Assembly (NCBI GenBank): GCA_949372955.1
Contig: CASIAX010000010.1
Coordinates: forward strand, 1-64,000
Length of the DNA stretch: 64,000 bases
Direction of reading: 5' to 3'
From: SGZJ01 sp949372955
GTDB taxonomy: Bacteria > Bacteroidota > Bacteroidia > Flavobacteriales > Flavobacteriaceae
The notes beneath the pieces were generated by a model. The model had not been told where the DNA came from. It did no database searches and worked only from the letters and a program-made list of their open reading frames with translations. Within the stretch, counting starts at the first letter, position 1; every line of letters begins with the position of its first letter. Position numbers and translations under genes: made by a program. Below are positions 28,089 to 36,770 of this stretch, piece by piece.

Positions 28089-29372
28089 TTATTCCTTGAT
28101 CAACAAAGAAACTATATTAATTTTTGTGTTTGAAACATCCATGATTTTAAAAAGATAGTTTTTTATTAAAACCTCTTCCCCAACCTTTGGTATTTCTTCA
28201 GTAAAATTAACTATCAAACCTCCTAATGTACCATAGTCTTCGGACTCTGGTAGTTTTAAATTATATTGTTCATTTAGGTAATCTACTTCTAGTCTAGCGG
28301 AAAAGTTAAAATGACTATTTTTTAATTTGACTTCAATTAAGTCTTTTACATCGAATTCATCATCTATTTCACCAAATAACTCTTCTACTATGTCTTCTAC
28401 TGTTATCATCCCTGATGTGCCTCCATATTCATCTAAAACAATAGCAATACTTTTTCTTTTTTTAGTTAATAGACTTAATAAGTCTTTTATTAAGATAGAC
28501 TCAGGAACAAATTCTACTGGAAGTAACATTGATTTAATAGTTTTTGGGTTTTTGAACAAATCGTGTGAATGAACATAACCTATTATATCATCAATAGTAT
28601 TCTTGTAAATTAAAATTTTAGTAAAACCAGTCGAAACAAATACGTCTTTTAGCTTTGAAATATAATCATGTATTTCTAAAGAGCATAATTCAATGCGAGG
28701 AACCATAATATCCCTAGCTTTTGAATCTGAAAAATCTAAGGCGTTTTGAAAAATCTGAACTTCACTATCTATTTGTTGATTTTTAGAAGATCCGTCAATT
28801 TGTTCATCAATATAATTTTCTAGCTCATCTTTACTAAAGAGTAATTGAACCTTATCTCCTTGTGTTTTAAAAAAGGTCTTTAAAATTAGATTAGTAATCC
28901 AAAGTATAAAGTCTGAAATAACATAAAAACACAAGTAAAAAAAATACGCAGGTAATGAAAAGAATTTAAGAAATTGAAAAGAATATATTTGAAATAATAC
29001 TTTAGGCAGAAACTCCGCTGTAAATAATATAACTACTGTAGATATAAAGGTTTTTGTTAAAAGATTAAAATCTAGCAACAATATGTTTAGAAATGAGTTT
29101 TCAAATATTAATAAATAATCAAATAATGAGATTAGTAAGTCACCCATATAAAATCCGTAAATAACTAATGCTAAATTGTTTCCAATTAACATTGAGGCTA
29201 TAAATTTAGATGGCTTTAAAGTTAGTTTAGCTAAGACAGATGAGCTAAATGTCTTTTCTTTCTTATCAATTTCAATAGAAATTTTGTTTGATGAAATATA
29301 TGCTATCTCCATTCCAGAAAAAAAAGCAGAAAATAATAAAGAAACCACAACTATAAGGTAATCAATGTACAT
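28089..29372 (-). CDS. CNNM / CBS-pair / CorC_HlyC membrane protein
   Basis: A 427-aa inner-membrane protein often annotated 'hemolysin family'. The N-terminal CNNM (DUF21) domain has four helices (about 1-190) and begins with an SAFFSGMEIAYISSNK stretch. A CBS pair follows (about 205-325, MVPRIELCSLEIHD... and VLDEYGGTSGMITVEDIVEELFGEI), then a CorC_HlyC domain to the end. Homologues are implicated in Mg2+/Co2+ handling; toxin activity is not expected. Belongs to the lptC-region operon. Confidence 0.92.
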   Translation of the reverse strand: MYIDYLIVVVSLLFSAFFSGMEIAYISSNKISIEIDKKEKTFSSSVLAKLTLKPSKFIASMLIGNNLALVIYGFYMGDLLISLFDYLLIFENSFLNILLLDFNLLTKTFISTVVILFTAEFLPKVLFQIYSFQFLKFFSLPAYFFYLCFYVISDFILWITNLILKTFFKTQGDKVQLLFSKDELENYIDEQIDGSSKNQQIDSEVQIFQNALDFSDSKARDIMVPRIELCSLEIHDYISKLKDVFVSTGFTKILIYKNTIDDIIGYVHSHDLFKNPKTIKSMLLPVEFVPESILIKDLLSLLTKKRKSIAIVLDEYGGTSGMITVEDIVEELFGEIDDEFDVKDLIEVKLKNSHFNFSARLEVDYLNEQYNLKLPESEDYGTLGGLIVNFTEEIPKVGEEVLIKNYLFKIMDVSNTKINIVSLLIKE

Positions 29373-29377
29373 CTAAA

Positions 29378-29566
29378 TTATTTATTTCTTGAGTTATGAC
29401 GATTTTGAAATTTTTTTCTAAAAAAAAACATAAATACAGCTAAAAAGCATAATAATAAACAAACAATAGACTTTGTAGAATTAAGCTTAATGTTTATAAT
29501 AAACTCATTAAAAAAAAGAATTGCAAAAACAAGGTAAGCATATTTAAAAAAACTTAGTTTTCTCAT
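29378..29566 (-). CDS. Small two-helix membrane protein
   Basis: A 62-aa protein with two hydrophobic segments (about 8-27 and 32-49) and a very basic C-terminus (FFRKKFQNRHNSRNK), so both ends probably face the cytosol. Positioned between lptC (26 bp away) and the CNNM gene (5 bp away) in one direction, which supports it being a real gene. No family recognised. Confidence 0.6.
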   Translation of the reverse strand: MRKLSFFKYAYLVFAILFFNEFIINIKLNSTKSIVCLLLCFLAVFMFFFRKKFQNRHNSRNK

Positions 29567-29592
29567 AAAAAAATTTAAAATAAATATAGTAA

Positions 29593-30120
29593 TTATTCCT
29601 CTAACAGTACATAGCCATTAACATCAAGAAAGTTTATTTTGGAAAAACTAATATTTGAATCAAAGCCAATTCCAGTAATATCCTTATCTAAGGACTTGTA
29701 TTTAAATGGGTGATTTGTAAACAACCATTCCTGACCTTTATTATAATATAGCTGATCTGTATAAAGTGTGTCTTTAGAGCTCGTTATAATTACCACGTTA
29801 TTTCTTAAATCTACAAGATCAGTATCGTTATATGAAATTACATAATCAGCAGTAATTATACTTTCATTTTTATTTTCATCATAAAAAATTATCTCTACAG
29901 ATTCAGGAAATTCAAAATATGGAAAATCCATATTAGAAAAATTATACATTTTAGGACTAATAAGTTTGGAAGAGATTAATCCTGAATCCGTATAAATTGA
30001 ATTAATTTGTTTTGCTATCGTTACAGGGGAGCTGTTATAGTCTAAAGTTCTTATTTGAGAAAGTTCGTTTTTACATGAAAAAAATGAAATAATTATAAGG
30101 GATATTTTTAAATATTTCAT
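29593..30120 (-). CDS. lptC: LPS export protein LptC, lipoprotein form
   Basis: Periplasmic bridge component that takes LPS from the LptBFG extractor to LptA. The 175-aa protein has a lipoprotein signal (FFSC, Cys16) instead of the usual single helix, as I recall for Bacteroidota LptC. The mature part shows the beta-jellyroll pattern 'ITADYVISYNDTDLVDLRNNV' and 'DTLYTDQLYYNKGQEWLFTNHPFKY'. It shares one base with the end of the upstream TPR gene, a coupled arrangement. Confidence 0.85.
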   Translation of the reverse strand: MKYLKISLIIISFFSCKNELSQIRTLDYNSSPVTIAKQINSIYTDSGLISSKLISPKMYNFSNMDFPYFEFPESVEIIFYDENKNESIITADYVISYNDTDLVDLRNNVVIITSSKDTLYTDQLYYNKGQEWLFTNHPFKYKSLDKDITGIGFDSNISFSKINFLDVNGYVLLEE

Positions 30121-30695
30121 TACAAATTTGGAACTTTAATACTTGAGCCAATCCAACAGCCTATTTTTATCAGCTCACCTTCTCTACCAGATGAAAATAT
30201 TTCACTTTTCTGTGGAGCTTTAGCTAGATAATTTTTAGAGGTGTTATTTGCTGCTTTTTTAAGATTACTATCTACTTTAGCTGCTTTTAAAGCCTCATTT
30301 GACGCTAACCAGTATACTGCTCTTTGGCTAAAATTATCTGACCCACAGTTTTTTGCGCTTGACGCATACATCTGGGCAATAGCTATGTGACTTTTACCCA
30401 TAGAAGGATTATATTTTAATGCTTTTCTATAGTAATTTCTAGCTTTTGAAAAAGAACCACTTTTTTTAAATTTTGTAGCTATTCTATATAAAATTTTGGC
30501 TTTCTCATATCCGTCTGTTTCTAAATCAATGGCTTGAGTATAATAATTAAAAGCTTCCTCACTTTTACCTTCTTTATCTTTGATTATACCTAGGTAATAT
30601 GAGGTATCTGGATTTGGTTCTAAATTGTTTTTTTGCTGCAAAATAGTGACAAATAATTCTGTGTCAATACAGTCTTTATTAGCTAGCCTATTCAT
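30120..30695 (-). CDS. Intact C-terminal TPR part of the broken gene
   Basis: The longest uninterrupted piece, 191 aa from an internal Met. It has three clear TPR units (TSYYLGIIKDKEGKSEEAFNYYTQA, AKILYRIATKFKKSGSFSKARNYY and MGKSHIAIAQMYASSAKNC...), then a KAPQKSEIFSSGREGELIKI tail that is typical of the flavobacterial protein beside lptC. The frame stays open upstream of this Met to about 30790, so Met at 30695 is not the natural start. Confidence 0.5.
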   Translation of the reverse strand: MNRLANKDCIDTELFVTILQQKNNLEPNPDTSYYLGIIKDKEGKSEEAFNYYTQAIDLETDGYEKAKILYRIATKFKKSGSFSKARNYYRKALKYNPSMGKSHIAIAQMYASSAKNCGSDNFSQRAVYWLASNEALKAAKVDSNLKKAANNTSKNYLAKAPQKSEIFSSGREGELIKIGCWIGSSIKVPNL

Positions 30696-31516
30696 TGCCC
30701 TTTGTAGCCAAATACCATCATTTTTATTTTCCTCATAATTCTTCTCGTACAGATTAACTAAGATTCTCGCAGTTACCTCTATTCCCCTAAATCAATATCC
30801 ATGCCCTTTAGAGATTTGTGTATAAGCCTTTCAAAAAGCTAGTATAAGACTTAAATTGACTTTTCTGCTTTTTTTGAAAGAACTGGATCTTCTCCGTTCA
30901 TTTTCAGGGAATAAATTGATTTAACTTATTTGTGATAGTTTTTGACCTCTGATTCAATTTTTTCTGAAACCTCATCATATTTGGTAAAAAGCTCTTCCGC
31001 AGCTTTCTCACCAGCATCAAACAATTCAACTCATTAATTTGAAGTAAGTATAATAGATCATTAGGGTTGTTGAATGTCTTGTAAGTCAGTCTTGTAAGGC
31101 TTTATCAAATGAACTAAACAATTCGATAGTAGATATATTTAATATACTTCTGTAATCATATTGAAGCTTGTGCAGTCTTGGCCATAGATATGCACCTAAT
31201 GGAGCTTTTTTGGGGAAATTTTCTCTTTTTTGAATCCAAAGTAATACAAGATCATTGTATAAAATGGACTTTTTCTTCTGCAGAAGAGTTTTTGATTTTG
31301 TCCTTTAAAATTCTTTCTCCCTAAGCTATATATTGCTGAATTAAATTTTGGGTTTCTATTTCTTAATTCCATCCAAGGAGCATAAGCAGCATCGTAGTTT
31401 TTAGCCTTTGCATATTCACTAAAAATTGAAAGTGAATTTATATCATCTTCATTTTGTTGTGTGTAAGAAGAGGTGAAAAACATTAAAAGACACAGTAAAC
31501 TAAATAACTTCTTCAT
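30120..31516 (-). pseudogene. TPR-repeat secreted protein, frame broken by at least seven indels
   Basis: The gene upstream of lptC should encode one secreted TPR protein of about 460 aa. Frame one runs from the signal peptide (31516, MKKLFSLLCLLMFF...) to NPKFNSAIYSLG, then shifts near 31322. Downstream the protein can be followed in alternating frames: ILKDKIKNSSAEEKVHFIQ, LVLLWIQKRENFPKKAPLG, TFNNPNDLLYLLQINEL, FDAGEKAAEELFTKYDEV, KMNGEDPVLSKKAEKS, then IEVTARILVNLYEKNYEEN. It then joins the open C-terminal part ending at 30120. Amino acids stay plausible on both sides of each shift, so single-base indels and not decay dominate. Sequencing error is likely; a true pseudogene cannot be excluded. 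Confidence 0.8.
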
Positions 31517-31518
31517 AA

Positions 31519-32820
31519 TTAATTATATTTTCTTTTAACAAACCATCTGTCATTTAAAGATAAACTCATTTTTAAATTCATAAATTTTTCTTCAACTAAA
31601 TTCGCGTCAGTTGTACCACGTTTGCCCACTTCTAAAGCAAAGTTTAAATTAGAAAACAAACTCCCAACTGGAATACCTACTCCAAAAGTCATACCAAGTT
31701 CATTAATTGATTGATTGTTTATTATTAGTCCTGTTTTTTCAAAATATATACCAGATCTATAAACAAACTTTTTTAAGACGCTGTTAAACGATGAAAATTC
31801 AGGAATAAAAAAACCTCCAAACGAAATTGTAGAAGCGTCTTCATAACTACTATTATCAATATTTATTAGTTCAGACTTAAATACACTAGTCTTTACAAAT
31901 GTATATTCTGTTCCAATGAACCATTTTCTAAGTTTTCCAATTCCTAAACCAATTGAAGTTTTGGATGGCATTGACAAATTTGTTTTTTTTAATCCCAACG
32001 ATTCCAAATTAACATCAATATTATTTATCGGAAATTCTTCACCGATTGAGTTAATTACAATTGATGAAAAAGTTCTATTATTCTCGGAATTTAAATTATA
32101 ATTAGGAGCATAAGTAAATGCTGAATGTAATTGAATTAATTCTGATATCATAGGTTTAAATGTAAGTCCTAAGTTATAACTAAAACCGCTTAAATCAGAC
32201 CTATTAGCCTCTCTACTATGATAATCCAAGGGGTCTAAATTAACATCATATAAAAATTCAACAGCATTGTTTTGAATATTACCAAAGTTATAATCAAAAT
32301 TTACTCCTGCTGCTAAGCTTTCAGAAAACTGGTAAGCAAATCCAAGTAAAACTTTGTTTAAACCACCCTTCCCAGAGTATTTATACTTAATTAAATCATC
32401 AATATCTAAAGATTCAAGCTTATAACCTACTGATGAATGTGGCATTAAACCAAAGCCCATTCCAAATTTACCCATCGGAATAGATAAACCTAAATAATCA
32501 AAAGAAGTTGTTGATGATTTAGCCGAAGTATTATCAGTTTTAAAATTAATATCTGTATTACCAACACTTACAGTAAACTTAACTAACCTTCCTTCATTAT
32601 TAAAAGCTTTTAAATCATTCCCTGTGAACGAAGCTGGATTTCTAAAGTTCATATGAATACTATCAGTCAATATACTCAAGCGACCCATTGCTCTATTTTC
32701 AGTTGTACCATTAAAATTCAAACTTCCGATTCCATAAAATGAGTATGGAGAAGCACTGCCTTGAGAAAAAGAATTTGCAGATAATAAGGCTAAGATTATA
32801 TAAAATATATATTTTTTCAA
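31519..32820 (-). CDS. Outer-membrane beta-barrel protein (FadL/OmpP1-like)
   Basis: A 433-aa protein with a signal peptide (about 1-20, ending NSFSQ). The N-terminal GSASPYSFYGIGSLNFNGTTENRAMGR motif is typical of flavobacterial OmpP1/FadL-like barrels, and alternating strands continue to the end (NLKMSLSLNDRWFVKRKYN). The transport substrate is unknown. Its start overlaps the end of coaX by 4 bp and its end lies 2 bp before the TPR gene, so all belong to one operon. Confidence 0.82.
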   Translation of the reverse strand: MKKYIFYIILALLSANSFSQGSASPYSFYGIGSLNFNGTTENRAMGRLSILTDSIHMNFRNPASFTGNDLKAFNNEGRLVKFTVSVGNTDINFKTDNTSAKSSTTSFDYLGLSIPMGKFGMGFGLMPHSSVGYKLESLDIDDLIKYKYSGKGGLNKVLLGFAYQFSESLAAGVNFDYNFGNIQNNAVEFLYDVNLDPLDYHSREANRSDLSGFSYNLGLTFKPMISELIQLHSAFTYAPNYNLNSENNRTFSSIVINSIGEEFPINNIDVNLESLGLKKTNLSMPSKTSIGLGIGKLRKWFIGTEYTFVKTSVFKSELINIDNSSYEDASTISFGGFFIPEFSSFNSVLKKFVYRSGIYFEKTGLIINNQSINELGMTFGVGIPVGSLFSNLNFALEVGKRGTTDANLVEEKFMNLKMSLSLNDRWFVKRKYN

Positions 32821-33539
32821 TTTGAACTATTTAGTTTGATTAAGTTATTTAGACCTTCTAATAAGAAATTTTGATTCGCAAAGATGCTAATTTTTAATTG
32901 GTTAGACAAGAAAACAGAGTTACCACCTGTTAAAATAACTGTTAAATTTTCATATTTTGCTAAATATTGGCTTATAAAACCTTCGATTTCAAAGACTACT
33001 CCATTCACAACACCAACATTAATAGAATCAATTGTTTGGTTAGCTATCAGATTTTCTGATGATTCAAGACAGACTAAAGGTAATTTTGATGTGAATTTAT
33101 TTAAAGATTTATATCGCATTTTTAATCCTGGTGAAATAGCGCCTCCTAAGTATTGATTTTTATCATTTATAAAGTCATAAGTAATACAACTACCTGCATC
33201 TATAATTAATACATTTTTGCCTGGATAGCTTAATGAAGCTGATGAAACTAAAGCAATGCGATCATTGCCAAGTGACTTCTTAGATAAATACAAGTTTTCA
33301 AAAGGAATATTTGAATTTTCTGAAACAAAATGAATATTATCAAAATTATATTTATCAAGATTTAAATCTATATCAGTAACTGAACAAACTATAAGATTTT
33401 TAATAGATGGATATAACAATAAAAAATCATCTATTTCATCTATAATAAATTTCGCATCAAAGGTTTTAACAAAAACTAGTGAATTATTATAAACTGCTAA
33501 TTTAGCCTGTGTATTTCCTATGTCTAAAGTTAAATTCAT
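32817..33539 (-). CDS. coaX: Type III pantothenate kinase
   Basis: First step of coenzyme A synthesis, phosphorylating pantothenate; the type III form uses the ASKHA fold. MNLTLDIGNTQAKLAVY is the phosphate-1 motif, with the Asp of DIGNT as an active-site residue. LGNDRIALVSSA, LIIDAGSCITYDF and GGAISPGLKMRYKSL are the remaining CoaX signatures. At 240 aa it is normal. TAAATTTG on the complement (33555-33562) is a plausible -7 box. Confidence 0.95.
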   Translation of the reverse strand: MNLTLDIGNTQAKLAVYNNSLVFVKTFDAKFIIDEIDDFLLLYPSIKNLIVCSVTDIDLNLDKYNFDNIHFVSENSNIPFENLYLSKKSLGNDRIALVSSASLSYPGKNVLIIDAGSCITYDFINDKNQYLGGAISPGLKMRYKSLNKFTSKLPLVCLESSENLIANQTIDSINVGVVNGVVFEIEGFISQYLAKYENLTVILTGGNSVFLSNQLKISIFANQNFLLEGLNNLIKLNSSN

Positions 33540-33586
33540 AATATTATATTATTACAAATTTACAAAAAGGAATTTTACGAATTTCT

Positions 33587-33616
33587 TTTGGGGAATAATA
33601 AAAAAATCTATATTTG
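33587..33616 (+). promoter_or_regulatory. Promoter of tRNA-Phe
   Basis: TTTG (33587-33590), an 18-nt spacer and TATATTTG (33609-33616), followed by CA. Motifs and spacer length are identical to both rRNA promoters in this window. The expected start is only a few bases before the mature tRNA. Confidence 0.78.
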
Positions 33617-33628
33617 CAGACCTTATAA

Positions 33629-33701
33629 GGTACCTTAGCTCAGTTGGTAGAGCAATGGACTGAAAATCCATGTGTCCCTGGTTCGATTCCTGGAGGTACC
33701 A
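33629..33701 (+). tRNA. tRNA-Phe (anticodon GAA)
   Basis: A complete cloverleaf. The acceptor stem GGTACCT pairs with AGGTACC. The D arm is GCTCAGTTGGTAGAGC, and the anticodon stem ATGGA/TCCAT encloses loop CTGAAAA with GAA at 33662-33664. The T arm is CCTGGTTCGATTCCTGG and the discriminator base is A. CCA is not fully encoded (ACA follows the stem), so it is added afterwards. Confidence 0.97.
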
Positions 33702-33710
33702 CAAAATTAT

Positions 33711-33749
33711 CCCGTAACTCATTTATAAACAATGATTTACGGGTTTTTT
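33711..33749 (+). terminator. Rho-independent terminator after tRNA-Phe
   Basis: CCCGTAA (33711-33717) can pair with TTACGGG (33737-33743) across a 19-nt loop, followed at once by six T residues. It lies 10 bp after the tRNA. The 216 bp between it and the GAPDH gene show no coding signature. Confidence 0.75.
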
Positions 33750-33965
33750 GGTTTTTAGAGTTGCTCGAGGTTGCTCGCAGGTTTAAATCCTTGTTAGTTG
33801 GTTTGAATATGTTGAACTGAAATCAAAAAAGATTGAATCCTATTGGTTTTCAATGTTATCCTATAATAGATTAAGTGTTAACAACATGTCTATAAAATCT
33901 GGGGATTGATTTAGTTTATTTTTAAAAAATAAATACTTTTACTTAATAAATTAATATTTCAGATA

Positions 33966-35408
33966 ATGTCTTTGGAAAAAAACTATGATAATGAAGTTTC
34001 ATTAGAAACAGAAAATAGAAAATTAACCATTGAATTTATTAATATAGTGCACGACTTGTGGTATAACAAGTCAATAGAACTAGTTCTCTTTAGAAACTCT
34101 TTAATTGATAAAAGAGCTAGTGAAGTGTTGAATTTAATTACTTATACCAAAAAATTTATTAACAAACCTATTTCTATTATTGATGTCTTAACAATCTCTA
34201 AATCTATACAGAGTTTAACCTTCAAGCCTCTAAATTAGATATTGGGAAACTAGTATATGAATATCATTTAGACACAAACAAGAACTTAGAAAAGACAGAC
34301 TTTGTAAAGCAGCAACTTAAAGGAATAAAAAAAGTAAAAAAACAAATACCCTAAAGATGTAGTTTTGTATGGCTTTGGAAGAATTGGAAGACTATTGACA
34401 AGGGAACTAATGGTTCAAATTGGTGCAGGATCACAATTACGCTTAAGAGCAATTGTTACAAGAGGTGAAATTGACCTATCTGTATTAGAAAAAAGAGCTT
34501 CACTTTTGAGAATAGATTCTGTACATGGAAACTTTTTAGGAACTGTTGAGTTAGATTTAGAAAACAAAGCATTATTAATTAATGGTACTACAGTTTATAT
34601 GATCTCTGCTTCAAAACCAGAAAACATAGATTACACCAAGTATCAAATAAAAGATGCATTAGTAATAGATAATACAGGAGCTTTTAGAGATTTTAAAGAG
34701 TTAAGTAGGCATTTAGCCTCTATCGGTACAGATAAAGTTTTATTAACAGCCCCAGGAAAAGGAATTCCAAATATTGTACACGGAGTTAATCATAAAAAAT
34801 ATAATCCAGATTTAGAGTCAATATTCTCTGCTGCTTCTTGTACAACTAATGCAATTACTCCAATATTAAAAGTTATGGAAGAAAACTTTGGAATTAAAAA
34901 AGGACATATAGAAACTATACACGCCTACACAAATGATCAGAATTTAGTGGATAATATGCACACCAAGCATCGAAGAGGTAGAGCAGCGGCATTAAATATG
35001 GTTATTACTGAAACTGGCGCTGCAAGCGCAGTTGCGAAGGCATTCCCAAAGCTTAAAGGAAAATTAAGTTCAAATGCAGTTAGAGTTCCAGTACCAAATG
35101 GTTCTTTAGCAATTTTAAATTTACAATTAAAAACATCAGTTAGTAAAGAACATTTGAATGCCTTAATCAAACAAAATGCCCTAGATGGCGAGTTAGTTGA
35201 ACAAATTAAATATTCAATAAATAAGGAATTAGTATCAACAGATATTATTGGTACCACGGCACCATGTATTTTTGATAGCGAAGCAACAATTACAGATGAA
35301 GAAACAGTAGTTTTATATGTCTGGTATGACAATGAATATGGGTATACACACCAAGTAATAAGATTGGCAAAATATATTTCTAAAGTAAGAAGGTTTACTT
35401 ATTACTAA
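33966..35408 (+). pseudogene. gap: Long-form glyceraldehyde-3-phosphate dehydrogenase, frame broken by three indels
   Basis: Bacteroidota have a GAPDH of about 480 aa with an N-terminal extension, and this locus encodes one in three frames. The first frame (to 34238) gives the extension (ENRKLTIEFINIVHDLWYNKSIELVLF). The frame then moves near 34217, continuing QASKLDIGKLVYEYHLDTNK. Shifts at an A7 run (34336-34342) and a CCC (34349-34351) lead into TPKDVVLYGFGRIGR and the catalytic part. Adding one base at each of the three homopolymers restores one continuous, family-like protein. That pattern favours sequencing or assembly error. Upstream, no clear promoter is seen. Confidence 0.85.
34365..35408 (+). 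CDS. gap: GAPDH catalytic part (open fragment of the broken gene)
   Basis: A 347-aa open stretch holding the whole NAD-binding and catalytic region. GFGRIGR is the Rossmann loop, the catalytic Cys (residue 159 of the fragment) is in SAASCTTNAITP, and VWYDNEYGYTHQV closes the active site. It catalyses oxidative phosphorylation of glyceraldehyde-3-phosphate in glycolysis or the reverse in gluconeogenesis. The first codon is a TTG inside the conserved VVLYGFG block, so this is not a natural start. Confidence 0.7.
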   Translation: MYGFGRIGRLLTRELMVQIGAGSQLRLRAIVTRGEIDLSVLEKRASLLRIDSVHGNFLGTVELDLENKALLINGTTVYMISASKPENIDYTKYQIKDALVIDNTGAFRDFKELSRHLASIGTDKVLLTAPGKGIPNIVHGVNHKKYNPDLESIFSAASCTTNAITPILKVMEENFGIKKGHIETIHAYTNDQNLVDNMHTKHRRGRAAALNMVITETGAASAVAKAFPKLKGKLSSNAVRVPVPNGSLAILNLQLKTSVSKEHLNALIKQNALDGELVEQIKYSINKELVSTDIIGTTAPCIFDSEATITDEETVVLYVWYDNEYGYTHQVIRLAKYISKVRRFTYY

Positions 35409-35531
35409 ACAAGTAAAAATCATTTTTATAAAAATAAAAGTAGGATATTTAAATTAAATTAATTTAAAATTATAATATCTATTAGATACTATGTCAATGG
35501 TTTAACATTATTAAAGACTAATTACAGAGTT

Positions 35532-35573
35532 ATTATTTTTATAATTATATTAGACTATAATTATAAAAATAAT
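35532..35573. repeat. Perfect 18-bp inverted repeat at a start codon
   Basis: ATTATTTTTATAATTATA (35532-35549) is exactly mirrored by TATAATTATAAAAATAAT (35556-35573) around a 6-nt loop. The ATG of the following membrane-protein gene begins at 35572, inside the foot of the stem. All paired bases are A or T. It could terminate GAPDH transcription, mask the start codon, or bind a dimeric regulator; nothing in the sequence decides. Confidence 0.7.
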
Positions 35574-36279
35574 GCATAAAATATTTGCAATAGAATTTCT
35601 TTCTCAACAATGGATTATAAATATGTCCATCACTATTTTTTTTACTTGTCTCTATTTCTACATGTCTTACAGAGTTGAAAATCAAAAGTTGGAGCTATTT
35701 TTAAAGAGCAGTTCTATAATTGTTTTTGGTATGACCTTAGCATATCACATAATATTAGCATCTAGTGGATCTTGGACATTAAAAGAAGATTTACCGCTAC
35801 ATTTATGCAGTGTTAGTGCATTTATTTGTTGTATTATTTTCTTTGTAAAAAAGAAACAGTTTTTATTTGAATTTTTATTTTATTGTGGTGTAATTGGAGG
35901 TCTTGTTTCAATTTTAACTCCTCAAATCACCTTATATAATGACAACTACTTTTTTTATGTGATGTTTTATTTTAAACATGCTTCAATTATAGTGATTCCT
36001 TTGGTTATTATGTATCGATTGAAGATGAAATTAGGGAAGTATTCATGGCTTAAAGCCTTTGGAGGGATTAACGTTCTGTTGGCTATTGTTATGCCTGTTA
36101 ATTCTATGCTTGGATCAAATTACTTATATGTGGCTGAACCGCCTATTGTAAAAAACTTTCTGATTTTAGGTACTGGAGAAAAAACCATTTTAGGTTTACC
36201 AGATTATGTATTTGGGTTTGAGGTAGAATTGCTAATTTTGTTATTTCTATTTTACATGATTTTTAAGCCAAGAAAATAA
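35572..36279 (+). CDS. YwaF/TIGR02206-family integral membrane protein
   Basis: A 235-aa protein with about seven membrane helices. The family hallmark is a short polar block between helices, here LKEDLPLHLCSVSAF (about 75-89), and the second is YFKHASIIVIPLVIMYRLK. Function of the family is unknown. The start codon lies at the base of a perfect AT hairpin. The next gene starts 2 bp after the stop. Confidence 0.82.
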   Translation: MHKIFAIEFLSQQWIINMSITIFFTCLYFYMSYRVENQKLELFLKSSSIIVFGMTLAYHIILASSGSWTLKEDLPLHLCSVSAFICCIIFFVKKKQFLFEFLFYCGVIGGLVSILTPQITLYNDNYFFYVMFYFKHASIIVIPLVIMYRLKMKLGKYSWLKAFGGINVLLAIVMPVNSMLGSNYLYVAEPPIVKNFLILGTGEKTILGLPDYVFGFEVELLILLFLFYMIFKPRK

Positions 36280-36281
36280 GA

Positions 36282-36770
36282 ATGAGGAAATACCTACTAT
36301 TAATTATTTTACTTCAAAATTGTAATAATGCAATTAAAGTTGAAAGTGAATCAAATTATAATAATGAAGATCAGTATGTTAGAAGCATAGACTCTGAAAT
36401 AATTGTTCGAAAATTCACTAAGGAAGCTGAGAAAATCACTCAACAATGGGCTAATCTAAAAGAATTGCAAAATATTATTAATGGACTAGAAAAAGAGAAC
36501 TATTCTGCTTTCAAAGAAAAGGATAAATATCTAGAAGAGTTTATTAATGATTTAACAAAAACTTTACCTAAAAAATTAAATAATCTACCAATAACATCTA
36601 GACTTATTGTACTAGAAACTAATATTCTACAGCTAAAATCAATATTATCTAATTCAGAATTTAAACCAAAAAACAGAACTTCAATTAAAAATAAATTAAT
36701 TGAGTCATACTATAATTTTATTTATCAAATAAATAAAGTTATTGAGAAAGAATTACAAATTATTGAATAG
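36282..36770 (+). CDS. Predicted coiled-coil lipoprotein
   Basis: A 162-aa protein. The short hydrophobic start with LLQNC (Cys14) suggests a lipoprotein, although the lipobox is imperfect. The remainder is strongly helical and charged (KFTKEAEKITQQWANLKELQNI... and IESYYNFIYQINKVIEKELQ) and probably forms coiled coils. No family recognised. It is coupled to the YwaF-like gene and its 3' end overlaps the convergent TPR gene by 11 bp. Confidence 0.6.
   Translation: MRKYLLLIILLQNCNNAIKVESESNYNNEDQYVRSIDSEIIVRKFTKEAEKITQQWANLKELQNIINGLEKENYSAFKEKDKYLEEFINDLTKTLPKKLNNLPITSRLIVLETNILQLKSILSNSEFKPKNRTSIKNKLIESYYNFIYQINKVIEKELQIIE

Noticed and set aside
33702..33965. Integrated element beside tRNA-Phe
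   Set aside because: No integrase, no repeat of the tRNA 3' end downstream, and housekeeping genes on both sides.
34210..34365. Programmed frameshifting in GAPDH
   Set aside because: Three separate shifts at plain homopolymers, without a slippery heptamer plus structure, and similar multi-shift patterns in two other genes make error more likely.
34937..35332. 131-codon frame opposite GAPDH
   Set aside because: It is antisense to the conserved catalytic region.
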